Made by a program: the position numbers and the translations under genes
Notes under the pieces: generated by a model
Database searches by the model: none
Told to the model about the DNA's origin: nothing
What the model saw: only the letters and a program-made list of their open reading frames with translations
Part shown: positions 7,023 through 15,329 of the stretch, piece by piece
How the letters are laid out: the number at the start of each line of letters is the position of its first letter
Position numbering within the stretch: the stretch's first letter is position 1
Origin: Acidobacteriaceae bacterium
Lineage (GTDB): Bacteria > Acidobacteriota > Terriglobia > Terriglobales > Acidobacteriaceae
Length of the DNA stretch: 34,598 bases
NCBI GenBank assembly: GCA_030038115.1
Contig: JASHPM010000369.1
Span: 1-34,598 of the forward strand
Reading direction: 5' to 3'

Positions 7023-8336
7023 GTGAACAAAAGCCTTCCATTGCTCCTGCGCCGTGCCATGTACAACCTGCGCGGCGGCTTCCTCATCCGGCCACTCATC
7101 ATTGCGCTGGCGCTGGGCTGCGCCGGTGCGCTGCTGTCGTGGCTCGAGGAGATGTTCCCCGCCGTCAGCGCCTGGGTTCCGCGCGTGATCTTCCCCTCGC
7201 ATGCCGACCCCCAGGTGGCCCAGGTCATTCTCGCCGGCGTCGCGGCTTCCATGATGACGGTGGTCTCCATCGTCTTCGCCATTCTGCTCATGACGCTCAC
7301 CCTCGCGTCCATGCAGTTTTCCCCGCGCATCATCGTCAGCTTCTCCAAGGATCGCGTCACGCAGTGGACGCTGGGCATCTTTCTCGGGACATTTTCTTAT
7401 TGCATGGCCGCTCTGCCCGCGGCTCGTTCGCTGCCCCATCCGTTTGCGCCGGTGGCGACGGTGCTGGGCGCCATGCTCCTGGCGCTGACCTGCGTCGGCT
7501 GGCTCCTGTTCTTTATTCACCACATCTCCCAGGCCATCAGCGTCAACCACATCGTCGACCGCATCGCGAAGGAAACCGAAGGCGTGATCGACGACATCAT
7601 GCCGTGGCCGCACTTTCCTGGCCGCTTGCAGCAAACCCAGGGACCGCCGCCTTCGCCGGACGAAGTCGCCATCGCCAGCCACGAATCCGGCTATATCCGT
7701 TTTGTCGATACCAGGCGGCTGCTCGGCCTCGCCAAGCAATATCGTGTCCGCATCCGCGTCACCCGGCGCGTCGGCCATTTTGTTCCTGCGGGGATTCCCC
7801 TCGCCATGGTCGCCAAAGGCGACCGTCTCGGCGACGAAGGCACGGCGCGCCTGCTCTCCGCCTTCGACCTGGGCCCAACCAGAACGCTGCAGCAGGATCT
7901 CGAGTTCGGCGTGCTGCAGATCGTCGATATCGCGCTCAAGGCCATCTCGCCCGCGGTCAACGACCCCAGCACCGGCATCAATTGCGTCGATCAGCTCAGC
8001 CGCATCGTCATCCGCTACGTCTCGCGGCAGACGCCCGATGAGCTGCTCTTCGATCCCCCCGGCGTCATCCGCGTCAGCCTAGGATGGATCCAGTTTCCGC
8101 GCCTGCTCGATGCCGCATTTGAGCAGATCCGCATGTACGCCAAAGGCGACCTCGCGGTCAGCCTGCGTTTGCTGCGTGCGCTGAGCGACATCGCCGCCAC
8201 CACCACCGATCCCGAATATCGCCAGATCCTGATTGAGCGCGGATGGCGCACGGTGGCCGGCTGCGCCGAAAAAATGGGCGAAGACGAGATGCACGAACTG
8301 CGGGTTCGGCAGGAGGCCCTGGCCGCGCTGGCTTAA
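7023..8336 (+). CDS. DUF2254 family membrane protein
   Basis: The product (437 residues from GTG 7023) matches the DUF2254 family pattern: an N-terminal LRxxF/LIRP-like lead-in, four transmembrane helices (about 23-42, 69-95, 112-132, 140-165 in this numbering), then a large soluble domain with GYIRFVD, VGHFVPAGIPLAMV, and a QQDLEFGVLQIVDIALKAISPAVNDP block typical of the family. The biochemical role is unknown. The track start at 6969 is a TTG upstream of the probable promoter. The GTG at 7023 keeps the basic LLLRRAMYNLRGG lead-in usual for the family; the ATG at 7059 is the alternative. Neither has a good ribosome site. It is a single-gene unit, followed by tRNA-Pro on the other strand. Confidence 0.88.
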   Translation: MNKSLPLLLRRAMYNLRGGFLIRPLIIALALGCAGALLSWLEEMFPAVSAWVPRVIFPSHADPQVAQVILAGVAASMMTVVSIVFAILLMTLTLASMQFSPRIIVSFSKDRVTQWTLGIFLGTFSYCMAALPAARSLPHPFAPVATVLGAMLLALTCVGWLLFFIHHISQAISVNHIVDRIAKETEGVIDDIMPWPHFPGRLQQTQGPPPSPDEVAIASHESGYIRFVDTRRLLGLAKQYRVRIRVTRRVGHFVPAGIPLAMVAKGDRLGDEGTARLLSAFDLGPTRTLQQDLEFGVLQIVDIALKAISPAVNDPSTGINCVDQLSRIVIRYVSRQTPDELLFDPPGVIRVSLGWIQFPRLLDAAFEQIRMYAKGDLAVSLRLLRALSDIAATTTDPEYRQILIERGWRTVAGCAEKMGEDEMHELRVRQEALAALA

Positions 8337-8362
8337 CAGATTTTTCGGTGAGATTCCGGAAA

Positions 8363-8439
8363 TGGTCGGGACGGGCAGATTTGAACTGCCGACCCCTCGC
8401 ACCCCAAGCGAGTGCTCTACCAGGCTGAGCCACGTCCCG
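8363..8439 (-). tRNA. tRNA-Pro, anticodon GGG, with encoded CCA
   Basis: Read on the minus strand the 77-base element folds fully. The acceptor stem pairs CGGGACG with CGTCCCG, the D stem GCTC with GAGC, the anticodon stem CTCGC with GCGAG around the loop TTGGGGT, and the T stem GGCAG with CTGCC around TTCAAAT. Positions 34-36 read GGG, decoding CCC proline codons, which are frequent in this GC-rich genome. The discriminator A is followed directly by CCA in the DNA. The D loop AGCCTGGTA is typical of bacterial tRNA-Pro. Track ORFs over this span are artefacts. Confidence 0.97.
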
Positions 8440-8576
8440 ACAACAGCAGAGGTCTACCCGGCAAGTTTACCACTGGCCTCTTATCGTGCGAATCCGCCCG
8501 CTCGTCACTCCACCTCCCACCCAACACGTCATTCCGGCTGCCATCCATTACCATCGAACCTGGGCATCTCCTGCCC

Positions 8577-8583
8577 GGAGGAA
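8577..8583 (+). promoter_or_regulatory. Ribosome binding site that fixes the TTG start of the M16 gene
   Basis: GGAGGAA lies five to six bases before the TTG at 8588. No ATG or GTG with a comparable site is available upstream. Starting here yields a textbook signal peptide, whereas the track start (8486) adds a meaningless 34-residue lead and lies close to the tRNA gene. Confidence 0.75.
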
Positions 8584-8587
8584 TTGC

Positions 8588-11245
8588 TTGAAGCGTCCGC
8601 TCATCCTGCCTCTTCTGGTTTTGTCTCTTACCTCTGCGCCTCTTCTCCACGCCGCCGATGCGGCGCCCACCCGAGCGACCTTACCCAACGGCATGCGTGT
8701 GGTCATCATCCGCAACACCCTCGCGCCCGTGGCCACGGTGGAGGCCAACTTCATGGTCGGCGGCGACGAGACCCCCGACGGTTTCCCGGGCATGGCGCAC
8801 GCGCAGGAGCACATGGCCTTCCGCGGCTGCAAGGGCATGACCGCCGACCAGACCGCCGCCATCTTTGCGCTGATGGGCGGCGACAATGACGCCGACACGC
8901 AGCAGAACATCACGCAGTACTTCGAGACTGTGCCCTCCGCAGACCTCGACGTCGCACTTGAAGCCCAGGCGGCCTGCCTGCGCGGCATCGACGACTCGCA
9001 GGCGGAGTGGGATCAGGAACGCGGCGCCATCGAGCAGGAAGTCGCGCGCGATCTTTCCAATCCGACATACAAGTTCGTCAACCGCCTCAATGTCGATCTC
9101 TTCGCGGGCACGCCTTACGCGCACGATCCGCTGGGCACGCGGCCCTCGTTCGACAAGACCACCGGCGCCATGCTCCGGGACTTTGCTGACAAGTGGTACA
9201 CGCCCTCCAACATGATCCTGATCATCGTCGGCGACGTCGATCCCGCCGCCACCCTCGAGAAGATTCGTCACCTCTACGGTGACATTCCCAGCCATCCCCT
9301 GCCGCCGCACCCCGCCATCGATCTGCAGCCGGTCAAGCCGGAGACCTTCACCCTCGACAGCAATCTGCCCTACGTCCTCGGCTTCATCGCCTGGCGCATG
9401 CCCGGCACCGACTCGCCCGACTACGCCGCGCTCCAGATTCTCGCCGACGTCCTGGCCAGCCAGCGCGCGGACATCTACGGCATGGTGCCCGCGGGTAAGG
9501 CCCTCGCTGCGGAATTCGGGCTGGCGGAAACCTATCCCAAAGCCAGCGTCGGTTATGGCGTGGTGGCGCTTCCCGCCGGACAGGACGCCTCCGCCCCCCT
9601 TGAAGAGCTGCGCCAGATCGTCAACAAATACGCGGCCAACGGCGTGCCGCAAGACCTGGTGGATGCTGCCAAGCGTGCGGAGATCGCCCAGGCCGAATTC
9701 CAGCGCAATTCCATCCCCGACCTGGCGGAAGTCTGGTCGAGCGCCCTCGCCGCCGAAGGACGCAACTCCCCCGACGAGGACATCGACGCCATCCGCAAGG
9801 TCACGCTGGCCGACGTGAACCGCGTCGCAAAGCAGTATCTGCTGAACGCCAACACCATCACGGCAACCCTGAAGCCTGTGCCCAACGGTCAGCCGATTGC
9901 TGAAAAAGGATTCGGTGGCAGCGAGAAGGTCACCTCCGAGCCCACCAAACCGGTGCAGCTGCCCGAATGGGCTGCCAAGCCACTGTCTGGGCTGCAGGTG
10001 CCGACGACCTTTATTCCTGTTTCCGACACCACTCTGCCCAATGGCATCCGTCTTATCGTCCGCACGGATGCTACCAGCCCCACCGTCACAGTGATGGGCA
10101 CGGTGAAGCACGACGGCGATCTGCAGACGCCCCCCAGCCAGGAAGGAGTCGGCGACGTCCTCGACGGCCTCTACTCCTACGGCACAACATCGCTGGACCG
10201 CATCGCGTATCAGAAGGCGCTCGACGATATCGCCGCCAACGAGAGCGCCGGCTTCAGCTTCTCGGTCAAGGTGCTTAAGGAATATTTCTCGCGCGGCGTC
10301 CAGCTGCTCGCCGACAACGAGCTGCATCCCGCGCTCCCCGAGCAGGCATTCATGATCACGCGCCAGCAGATCGCGCAGTTTGCCGCTGGAAACCTGCAGA
10401 GCCCCGGCTACCGAACCGCGCGCGCTCTCGATCTGGCGCTGCTGCCGGCCGGCGACCCGGTGCTGCGTGAAGTCACGCCGGCCACCGTCACCAAACTGAC
10501 CCTCGACGACGTGAAGAAATACCACGACACCACCGTCCGCCCGGACCTCACCACCATCGTCGTCATCGGCGACGTCACGCCGGAAGAAGCGCGCACCGTC
10601 ATCGAAAAGTGGTTTGGCGACTGGAAGGCCGCCGGCGATAAGCCGAATACCACGCTGCCGCCGGTGCCGGTCAACAAGGCGTCGGCCGCGAATGTACCCG
10701 ACTCCGAAGCCGTGCAGGATTCGGTAACGCTCGCCGAGCAGATCGACATCAACCGCTTCGATCCCGACTATTACCCGCTGCAACTCGGCAATCACGTGCT
10801 GGGTGGCGGCTTTTATGCCACGCGGCTCTATCACGATCTGCGCCAGGTTGCGGGCTACGTCTACAACGTCGACGTGGGCATGAATGCCTCGGAGAAGCGC
10901 GCCAGCTATTCCGTTACCTACGGCTGCGATCCACCGAATGTCTCAAAGGCCAGGGCCCTGATCGTGCGCGATCTCGACCAGATGCGCACCCAGAATGTCT
11001 CCCCTGCCGAGCTGCAGCAGGCGAAGGCCTTGCTGCTGCGCTCGATTCCGCTGAGCGAATCGAGTGAAGAAGCGGTTGCCGGTGGGCTGCTGGGGCGCGC
11101 CGAAATTGGGCTGCCCCTCGACGAGCCCATTCTGGCCGCGAAGAAGTACTCCGCGCTCACCGCCGGCGATGTGAAGGCCGCGTTTGCGAAGCACATCCTG
11201 CCGGACAATTTCGTGCAGATCGTACGGGGGCTGGCTCCGCAGTAA
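8588..11245 (+). CDS. Secreted M16 family zinc metallopeptidase
   Basis: The 885-residue product starts with a signal peptide (KRPLILPLLVLSLTSAPLLHAADA), so it should act in the periplasm or outside the cell. The N-terminal half carries the inverted zinc motif H71-A-Q-E74-H75 and the distal glutamate in ERGAIEQEVARD (E149/E151) about 75 residues later, as in insulinase/pitrilysin peptidases. The second half (from about residue 475, LPNGIRLIVRTD) repeats the fold but replaces the motif with QEGVGDVLDGL, so it is the inactive partner domain. This two-half, single-chain layout closes around short peptides to cleave them. Start choice rests on GGAGGAA before a TTG at 8588. It stands alone between tRNA-Pro and a small ORF. 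The exact substrate cannot be told. Confidence 0.95.
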   Translation: MKRPLILPLLVLSLTSAPLLHAADAAPTRATLPNGMRVVIIRNTLAPVATVEANFMVGGDETPDGFPGMAHAQEHMAFRGCKGMTADQTAAIFALMGGDNDADTQQNITQYFETVPSADLDVALEAQAACLRGIDDSQAEWDQERGAIEQEVARDLSNPTYKFVNRLNVDLFAGTPYAHDPLGTRPSFDKTTGAMLRDFADKWYTPSNMILIIVGDVDPAATLEKIRHLYGDIPSHPLPPHPAIDLQPVKPETFTLDSNLPYVLGFIAWRMPGTDSPDYAALQILADVLASQRADIYGMVPAGKALAAEFGLAETYPKASVGYGVVALPAGQDASAPLEELRQIVNKYAANGVPQDLVDAAKRAEIAQAEFQRNSIPDLAEVWSSALAAEGRNSPDEDIDAIRKVTLADVNRVAKQYLLNANTITATLKPVPNGQPIAEKGFGGSEKVTSEPTKPVQLPEWAAKPLSGLQVPTTFIPVSDTTLPNGIRLIVRTDATSPTVTVMGTVKHDGDLQTPPSQEGVGDVLDGLYSYGTTSLDRIAYQKALDDIAANESAGFSFSVKVLKEYFSRGVQLLADNELHPALPEQAFMITRQQIAQFAAGNLQSPGYRTARALDLALLPAGDPVLREVTPATVTKLTLDDVKKYHDTTVRPDLTTIVVIGDVTPEEARTVIEKWFGDWKAAGDKPNTTLPPVPVNKASAANVPDSEAVQDSVTLAEQIDINRFDPDYYPLQLGNHVLGGGFYATRLYHDLRQVAGYVYNVDVGMNASEKRASYSVTYGCDPPNVSKARALIVRDLDQMRTQNVSPAELQQAKALLLRSIPLSESSEEAVAGGLLGRAEIGLPLDEPILAAKKYSALTAGDVKAAFAKHILPDNFVQIVRGLAPQ

Positions 11246-11308
11246 CCGGCTCCGCGCCCCTTCCAGCGGGGCATGGCGGGGGCTAAACTTGATTCATGGG
11301 AGGTTTTT

Positions 11309-11467
11309 ATGGACAAGCCTCGCCATCCTCAGGTGACTCAGCCCTGGAAAACGCGACTGCTCCAGTCCAATAAGGCAGGCGCGCCGCCGGTTGCGGCTCG
11401 CAGCGTCGCGCGCACTGCGGCCCACAACTTGCCTCGCACCATGCCGCGCAGCTCGAAGCGCGGTTAG
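11309..11467 (+). CDS. Small basic protein of 52 residues, function unknown
   Basis: The ATG at 11309 follows GGGAGG at a five-base spacing, and TAAACT (11284-11289) upstream could be a -10 box. The product (MDKPRHPQVTQPWKT and onward) is basic, Ala/Pro/Arg-rich and lacks hydrophobic segments, so it may be a small cytoplasmic nucleic-acid-associated protein or a chance ORF. The ribosome site is the main support. It is convergent with the small zinc-ribbon gene, 48 bases away. Confidence 0.45.
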   Translation: MDKPRHPQVTQPWKTRLLQSNKAGAPPVAARSVARTAAHNLPRTMPRSSKRG

Positions 11468-11515
11468 CAGAACCCGCTCCGCAATCCGGCCGGATTCCCT
11501 GGCGGGTGATTGCCC

Positions 11516-11710
11516 CTACGCCTTTTCTTTGCCTCCAAAGTGATGGCGACGCACCTGATACAAAACCAGAGCCAGCAACAGGCTTCCATAGGTGCGGTGG
11601 TGGCAGTAACGGCAGCGGACCGGGTACTGCAGCACCGCCAGGTGCTCCAGGTCGCGCAGGCGCAGGCTCGAAAGCCGGAATTCCGTCGCCTTGCAGTGCA
11701 TGCAGACCAT
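11516..11710 (-). CDS. Small zinc-ribbon-like protein (64 aa), function unknown
   Basis: Hidden inside the long track ORF 11516-12064 (minus), whose upstream part is antisense to the neighbouring gene. From the ATG at 11710 the product reads as a compact protein with two Cys pairs, VCMHCKATEF near the start and VRCRYCHHRTYGSL near residue 34, spaced by a basic amphipathic stretch (SLRLRDLEHLAVLQYP), and a short basic tail. This is a plausible treble-clef or zinc-ribbon fold, and similar small proteins occur in Acidobacteriota to my knowledge. There is no strong ribosome site (GGTGGTG only), and a GTG further upstream is possible. The other frames here have no such motif. Function is unknown. 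Confidence 0.6.
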   Translation of the reverse strand: MVCMHCKATEFRLSSLRLRDLEHLAVLQYPVRCRYCHHRTYGSLLLALVLYQVRRHHFGGKEKA

Positions 11711-11828
11711 GGCAGCACCACCATACGAGCCTCGCCGCCCCGATGTCCACAGTCCCACGGAAGAGTTACTGCCTGTGCATCCCTTCCGGTGTACCTTGTT
11801 GGTACCGGTATTTGACGAGGAGTAATCC

Positions 11829-12095
11829 ATGGTTTGGGACGTATCCTTCACCTGCGACATCTGCGGCAAGAAGAAAGGCGAATCCAACCACTGGTGGATG
11901 TTCGTGCTCGGCGACGTTCCCTGCTTCGACGAGGGACAGCCCAACCAGCGCTTCACTCTGCTGCCGTGGAATTTTGCCGAGAGCCGCAATCCCGATATGC
12001 ACCATCTCTGCGGCCAGGGCTGCGCCATGCAGGCCCTCGAGCGATTCATGACCAATCGCACCATCGAACGCGAGGATACCAGGGAAGTGGCGTAG
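11829..12095 (+). CDS. Small Cys-rich zinc-finger-like protein (88 aa)
   Basis: The 88-residue product carries CDICGKKK (residues about 9-16) and, near residue 60, MHHLCGQGCAMQALERF, giving two C-x2-C / C-x3-C pairs plus histidines that could hold one zinc. The middle is Trp/Phe-rich (NHWWMFVLGD, LLPWNFAESR). The ATG is preceded by GAGGAG at six bases. I cannot assign a family name or function. It shares the neighbourhood with another small Cys-pair protein on the opposite strand and looks monocistronic. The charged C-terminus (TNRTIEREDTREVA) suggests a soluble protein. Confidence 0.82.
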   Translation: MVWDVSFTCDICGKKKGESNHWWMFVLGDVPCFDEGQPNQRFTLLPWNFAESRNPDMHHLCGQGCAMQALERFMTNRTIEREDTREVA

Positions 12096-12172
12096 GCGCG
12101 ACCTGCCCTGCGAGCCAGCGCTCCCGCCCGCAGGATCCTGCCGGTTGCAGGGACGGAGTTGCGGAATCCTCG

Positions 12173-12230
12173 AAGTAACTCAGCATAAGTAACACTAATT
12201 CATAGTTACTAACGTGGATATATTAAGTAA
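12173..12230. promoter_or_regulatory. AT-rich region with repeated AGTAAC boxes
   Basis: In a GC-rich background this stretch holds AAGTAAC twice in direct orientation (12173-12179 and 12187-12193, 14 bases apart), an inverted AGTTACT (12204-12210), and a partial AAGTAA (12225-12230). The second and third copies make a dyad with an 11-base centre. It lies 60-120 bases upstream of the ATG at 12291, the right place for an operator and promoter, with TATATTAA inside. No binding protein can be named. Confidence 0.5.
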
Positions 12231-12290
12231 ATTATCCATGGAAAACTTCCTGCGCCGATTGCATCAAACCATCGTAAGATAGGTCGCGCA

Positions 12291-12839
12291 ATGATCCGCA
12301 GAATGATTCGGTTCCTGGGGAGCGTCGTCACCGGCTCACCCAGCGAAGAGGAACCGTGCCCATCCCTGGTGCTGCTGCTGGAATCCCCTGTGGAATTGAC
12401 CCGTGCGACGGCGCTCGAGCTGGCCGCGCAGGCCTGGGGCGAATCGGATCACCTGCCTTCCATCACCGGACGCAAAGGGCAGTGGGTCGTTCGCATTTCC
12501 GATGTCCTGTTTGGCCTGCGCAGCGCTGCCTCCCGTTATCACGGCCCCGGACCGGAAACCAATCAGGTCCGCCAGCGTGTCTGGGACCGGCACAGAGCCT
12601 GGCTCGAAGTCGATTATCCCCAGGGCCCGAAGATACCGCAATCGGAATGGCCCTCCTGCTACAAGCTGCTTTTCCTGATGGCCAACCAGCTCTGGAATGA
12701 AAACTGCCTTGGCCTCTATCTCCCCGTGCAGGACGTCACGGTTCCCAACATGGGCGACTTGATCTCCAGCATTCGCTGGGCCGCCAACAACGGCACCCCG
12801 CTGCCGTTTCTTCATGAGGCTCGGGCCGAGCAGGCTTAA
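12291..12839 (+). CDS. Hypothetical protein, faintly DUF4261-like
   Basis: The 182-residue soluble product begins MIRRMIRFLGSVV and contains SLVLLLESPVELTRATALELAAQAWG (strand-helix), then QWVVRISDVLFGLR, HRAWLEVDY, and a C-terminal helix-strand region LLFLMANQLWNENCLGLYLP. The order (hydrophobic strand ending in LLxxP, helix ending WG, a central H-A-W-L strand, and a final helix followed by xGLYxP) recalls DUF4261, but I hold that weakly. The ATG at 12291 or the in-frame ATG at 12303 could be used; neither has a clear ribosome site. The AT-rich repeat region lies upstream. Its stop is only nine bases from the convergent dapD stop. Confidence 0.7.
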   Translation: MIRRMIRFLGSVVTGSPSEEEPCPSLVLLLESPVELTRATALELAAQAWGESDHLPSITGRKGQWVVRISDVLFGLRSAASRYHGPGPETNQVRQRVWDRHRAWLEVDYPQGPKIPQSEWPSCYKLLFLMANQLWNENCLGLYLPVQDVTVPNMGDLISSIRWAANNGTPLPFLHEARAEQA

Positions 12840-12848
12840 CCTCGCCAG

Positions 12849-13700
12849 TTATCGCAGCACCTCTTCCAGTGCCAGGCTCAGTTCGGTTTTTTCGTCGCGA
12901 TATTTCACGATCACCGGCGTATAGACGCTCAGCCCCCACTCCTCACCTTTGCCCTTCGCCACGGCGCGCGCTCCCGGAACCACCACCGCTGCTTCAGGAA
13001 TGATCAGCGGCTTGTCTTCCGTCGCCCGCACCATCTCGCCCCGCACCACGTCGTACACCGGGGTCCCGCGTGTCAGCACTGTTCCCGCCGCCAGCACCGC
13101 GCGCCTGCGCACGATGGTCCCTTCATACACGCCGCAGCTCCCGCCCACCAGTACATCGTCTTCCAGAATCACCGGGCTCGCGTTCACCGGCTCCAGCACG
13201 CCGCCCACCTGCGCCGCCGCGCTCAGGTGGACGCGCTTGCCGATCTGCGCGCAACTGCCCACCAGCGCATGCGAGTCGATCAGCGTGCCCTCGTCCACGT
13301 ACGCTCCCGTATTTACGTACATGGGCGGCATCGCGACCACCCCCCGCGCGAGGTACGCTCCCGCGCGCACCGATGACCCGCCCACCACGATGCGAATCCC
13401 CTGCTCCGGCGCAAAGTGCCGCGCCGGAAACGTGTCTTTGTCGACAAAAGAAAGCTCTCCCCCGAACGATTGCAGGTGCCCAATGCGAAAACCCAGCAGG
13501 ATTCCCTGCTTCACCCATGCGTTCACGCGCCAGCCGGTTGCCGCGGCTGGGTCCGGCTCGGCCGCGCGCACCCTGCCCGCTTCCAGCTCCAGCCGCAGCT
13601 CGAGAAACGCTTCCATGGCCCCGCGATCGCCGATGGCATCGCCGCCCGCCGCAAAGAACTTCTCCAGTTTGTCTTTCAGGGCTTCGATCTGATCAGACAT
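12849..13700 (-). CDS. dapD: Tetrahydrodipicolinate N-succinyltransferase
   Basis: Succinylates tetrahydrodipicolinate using succinyl-CoA in the succinylase branch of lysine and diaminopimelate synthesis, feeding peptidoglycan. The 283-residue product has an N-terminal helical part and then a left-handed beta-helix of hexapeptide repeats (AGAYLARGVVAMPPMYVNTGAYVDEG is split here over residues 120-150; GSCAQIGKRVHLSAAAQVGG follows). DapD hallmarks MPPMYVNTGAYVDEGT and VIVKYRDEKT are present. The track start at 13775 is upstream; the ATG at 13700 (MSDQIEALKDKLEKFF) fits the family length (about 275) and removes a nonsensical Arg/Gln lead, though no strong ribosome site is visible. A small acidic-protein gene lies 78 bases upstream on the same strand. 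Confidence 0.95.
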   Translation of the reverse strand: MSDQIEALKDKLEKFFAAGGDAIGDRGAMEAFLELRLELEAGRVRAAEPDPAAATGWRVNAWVKQGILLGFRIGHLQSFGGELSFVDKDTFPARHFAPEQGIRIVVGGSSVRAGAYLARGVVAMPPMYVNTGAYVDEGTLIDSHALVGSCAQIGKRVHLSAAAQVGGVLEPVNASPVILEDDVLVGGSCGVYEGTIVRRRAVLAAGTVLTRGTPVYDVVRGEMVRATEDKPLIIPEAAVVVPGARAVAKGKGEEWGLSVYTPVIVKYRDEKTELSLALEEVLR

Positions 13701-13778
13701 GTTGGTCTGTTCAGAATAGACCCGATGGATAGGCTCGGTCTGTTGCCGGCGACTCCGGGGCGCCGGATCGCGCATGCG

Positions 13779-13979
13779 CTACTTGTGTCTGCTTCTGCGA
13801 CCCCAGAACAGGTCATCGAGGGCTCGATGGTCGTCATAGGCCGCCGTGTCCGACGGATGTTCTGCGATCTCCGTCCCCGCGTGGCCGGCCAGCGAGTCGA
13901 CCTCGTACACGAACGATGTCCTGCCGTCATCCGACGTCACGCGAACATCGTTGCTGTCAGTCGAGGCTTCCTTCGCCAT
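13779..13979 (-). CDS. Small acidic protein (66 aa), function unknown
   Basis: Starting at the ATG at 13979, which has GGAGGT five bases upstream, the product is 66 residues (MAKEASTDSNDVRVTSDDGR at the start, ending DDLFWGRRSRHK). It is rich in Asp, Glu, Ser and Thr, has no cysteine or hydrophobic segment, and a basic tail. The track ORF (to 14162) extends upstream through antisense sequence without support. The gene precedes dapD on the same strand by 78 bases and is divergent from thiL. I do not recognise it, and it may be a lineage-specific protein. Confidence 0.65.
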   Translation of the reverse strand: MAKEASTDSNDVRVTSDDGRTSFVYEVDSLAGHAGTEIAEHPSDTAAYDDHRALDDLFWGRRSRHK

Positions 13980-14164
13980 AAGGACCTCCACCCGCTCCTG
14001 CGGGCAGAAACCATTACAGTCGGTGCTTCTTGTGTAAATCAAGTGGATAACAGGGTATTCAATTGGTAAGACTGCACCGCCGAACCCGCCCGCCCGGGGC
14101 AAGTCGCGACATTGCAACGGCATTCTCCGGAAGAGCGGCGGGTATTCTGATCGCACGTACATTT

Positions 14165-15193
14165 ATGTCTCCACCTGTCCCATCCTGTGCGATTCCCGGC
14201 GAAATCGCTCTGATCGACGGGATCCGCCGCCAGGCCGGAACCATGCGCCCTGGCTCGCGCACGCTGCGCGTCCGCATCGGCGACGACTGCGCGGTCCTGC
14301 GTCCATCCCCTGGCTACGAAATCTGCGTGACAACCGACTTCACGCTGGAGGGGGTACATTTCCGGCGCGGCTGGCATCCGCCGGAATCCGTCGGCCATCG
14401 CTGCCTCGCCCGCGGCCTGAGCGATCTCGCCGCGATGGGCGCCGAACCGCTCGCAGTTTTCCTGTCGATTGCCCTGCCGTCGCGCCTGCCCGCCGCCTGG
14501 CTCCATCGATTCCTCTCGGGCTTCCTCGCGCTCGCCCGCCAACACCGCGTACCGCTCGCGGGCGGCGACACCGCCGAGTCGCCGGTCATTTCCAAAAGCC
14601 ACACCGGCCCCATCGCCGCCGACATCGTCGCCGTCGGCCAGGTCCCCCGCGGAAAAGCCCTGCTGCGCTCCGCCGGCCAACCCGGCGACCTCATCTACGT
14701 CACCGGCGCCCTCGGCGGAGCCGCTGCCGAGTTCCTCGCCCTCTCGAAGAATCCCAGGCAATTCGCCAAATTCACCCATGCAGCGCCTGGCCATCCGCAT
14801 CTTTATCCTGAACCGCGCCTCGCTGTCGGTCGCCGCCTGCGCTCGCTTGCCCACGCCGTAATCGACATCAGCGACGGCCTCTCCACCGACCTCACTCACC
14901 TCTGCCAGGAATCGCACACCGCAGCCGTCATCGACGAGGCCGCGCTGCCCATCCACCCGCTCGCTGCCCAATCGCCTCACCCCAGGGATCTGGCCCTGCA
15001 TGGCGGAGAGGATTACGAGCTGCTTTTCACCGCGCCCGCGTCGACCCGCATCCCGCGCCGCGTCCCCGGCGTTCCCATCCATCGCATCGGAATCATGCGC
15101 AAGCCCGCACCCGGTCAACCCCTGGTCACCCTGGCCACTCCCGCCGGCCGTCGCCTCCCCGTAAAGCCTGCGGGCTGGGAGCATTTCCGATAG
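14165..15193 (+). CDS. thiL: Thiamine-monophosphate kinase
   Basis: Phosphorylates thiamine monophosphate to thiamine diphosphate with ATP, the last step of cofactor synthesis. The 342-residue product shows the AIR-synthase-like ThiL motifs in order: IGDDCAVL near residue 40, TTDFTLEGVHFRR near 57, GLSDLAAMGAEP near 85, GGDTAES near 140, VIDISDGLSTDL near 232, and GGEDYELLFT near 277. All are at the expected positions of a full-length enzyme. I moved the start from the track 14063 to the ATG at 14165 (MSPPVPSCAIPGE), which removes a basic lead not found in the family. The gene is divergent from the small acidic gene and 136 bases upstream of a response regulator on the same strand. No TPP riboswitch is recognisable. 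Confidence 0.93.
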   Translation: MSPPVPSCAIPGEIALIDGIRRQAGTMRPGSRTLRVRIGDDCAVLRPSPGYEICVTTDFTLEGVHFRRGWHPPESVGHRCLARGLSDLAAMGAEPLAVFLSIALPSRLPAAWLHRFLSGFLALARQHRVPLAGGDTAESPVISKSHTGPIAADIVAVGQVPRGKALLRSAGQPGDLIYVTGALGGAAAEFLALSKNPRQFAKFTHAAPGHPHLYPEPRLAVGRRLRSLAHAVIDISDGLSTDLTHLCQESHTAAVIDEAALPIHPLAAQSPHPRDLALHGGEDYELLFTAPASTRIPRRVPGVPIHRIGIMRKPAPGQPLVTLATPAGRRLPVKPAGWEHFR

Positions 15194-15329
15194 TTCCCGG
15201 AGAAATCCCTCGGAAAACGTGATCGGCACAACATTTCCTTCCCGGGCCACATCAAAAGCCAGATGGGCCCCCAAGTCGTTGCGCCAGCACGACCACGTTC
15301 GACTCGTTCATTCCTGCTTCGGAGGTCCC

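Noticed and set aside
8681-10834. 717-aa minus-strand ORF
   Set aside because: It is the antisense shadow of the M16 peptidase; composition (Gly/Val/Asp repeats) reflects reversed GC-rich codons.
14000-14164. Possible TPP riboswitch upstream of thiL
   Set aside because: I could not find the conserved CTGAGA and ACCTGAT-like blocks; thiL here appears to lack one.
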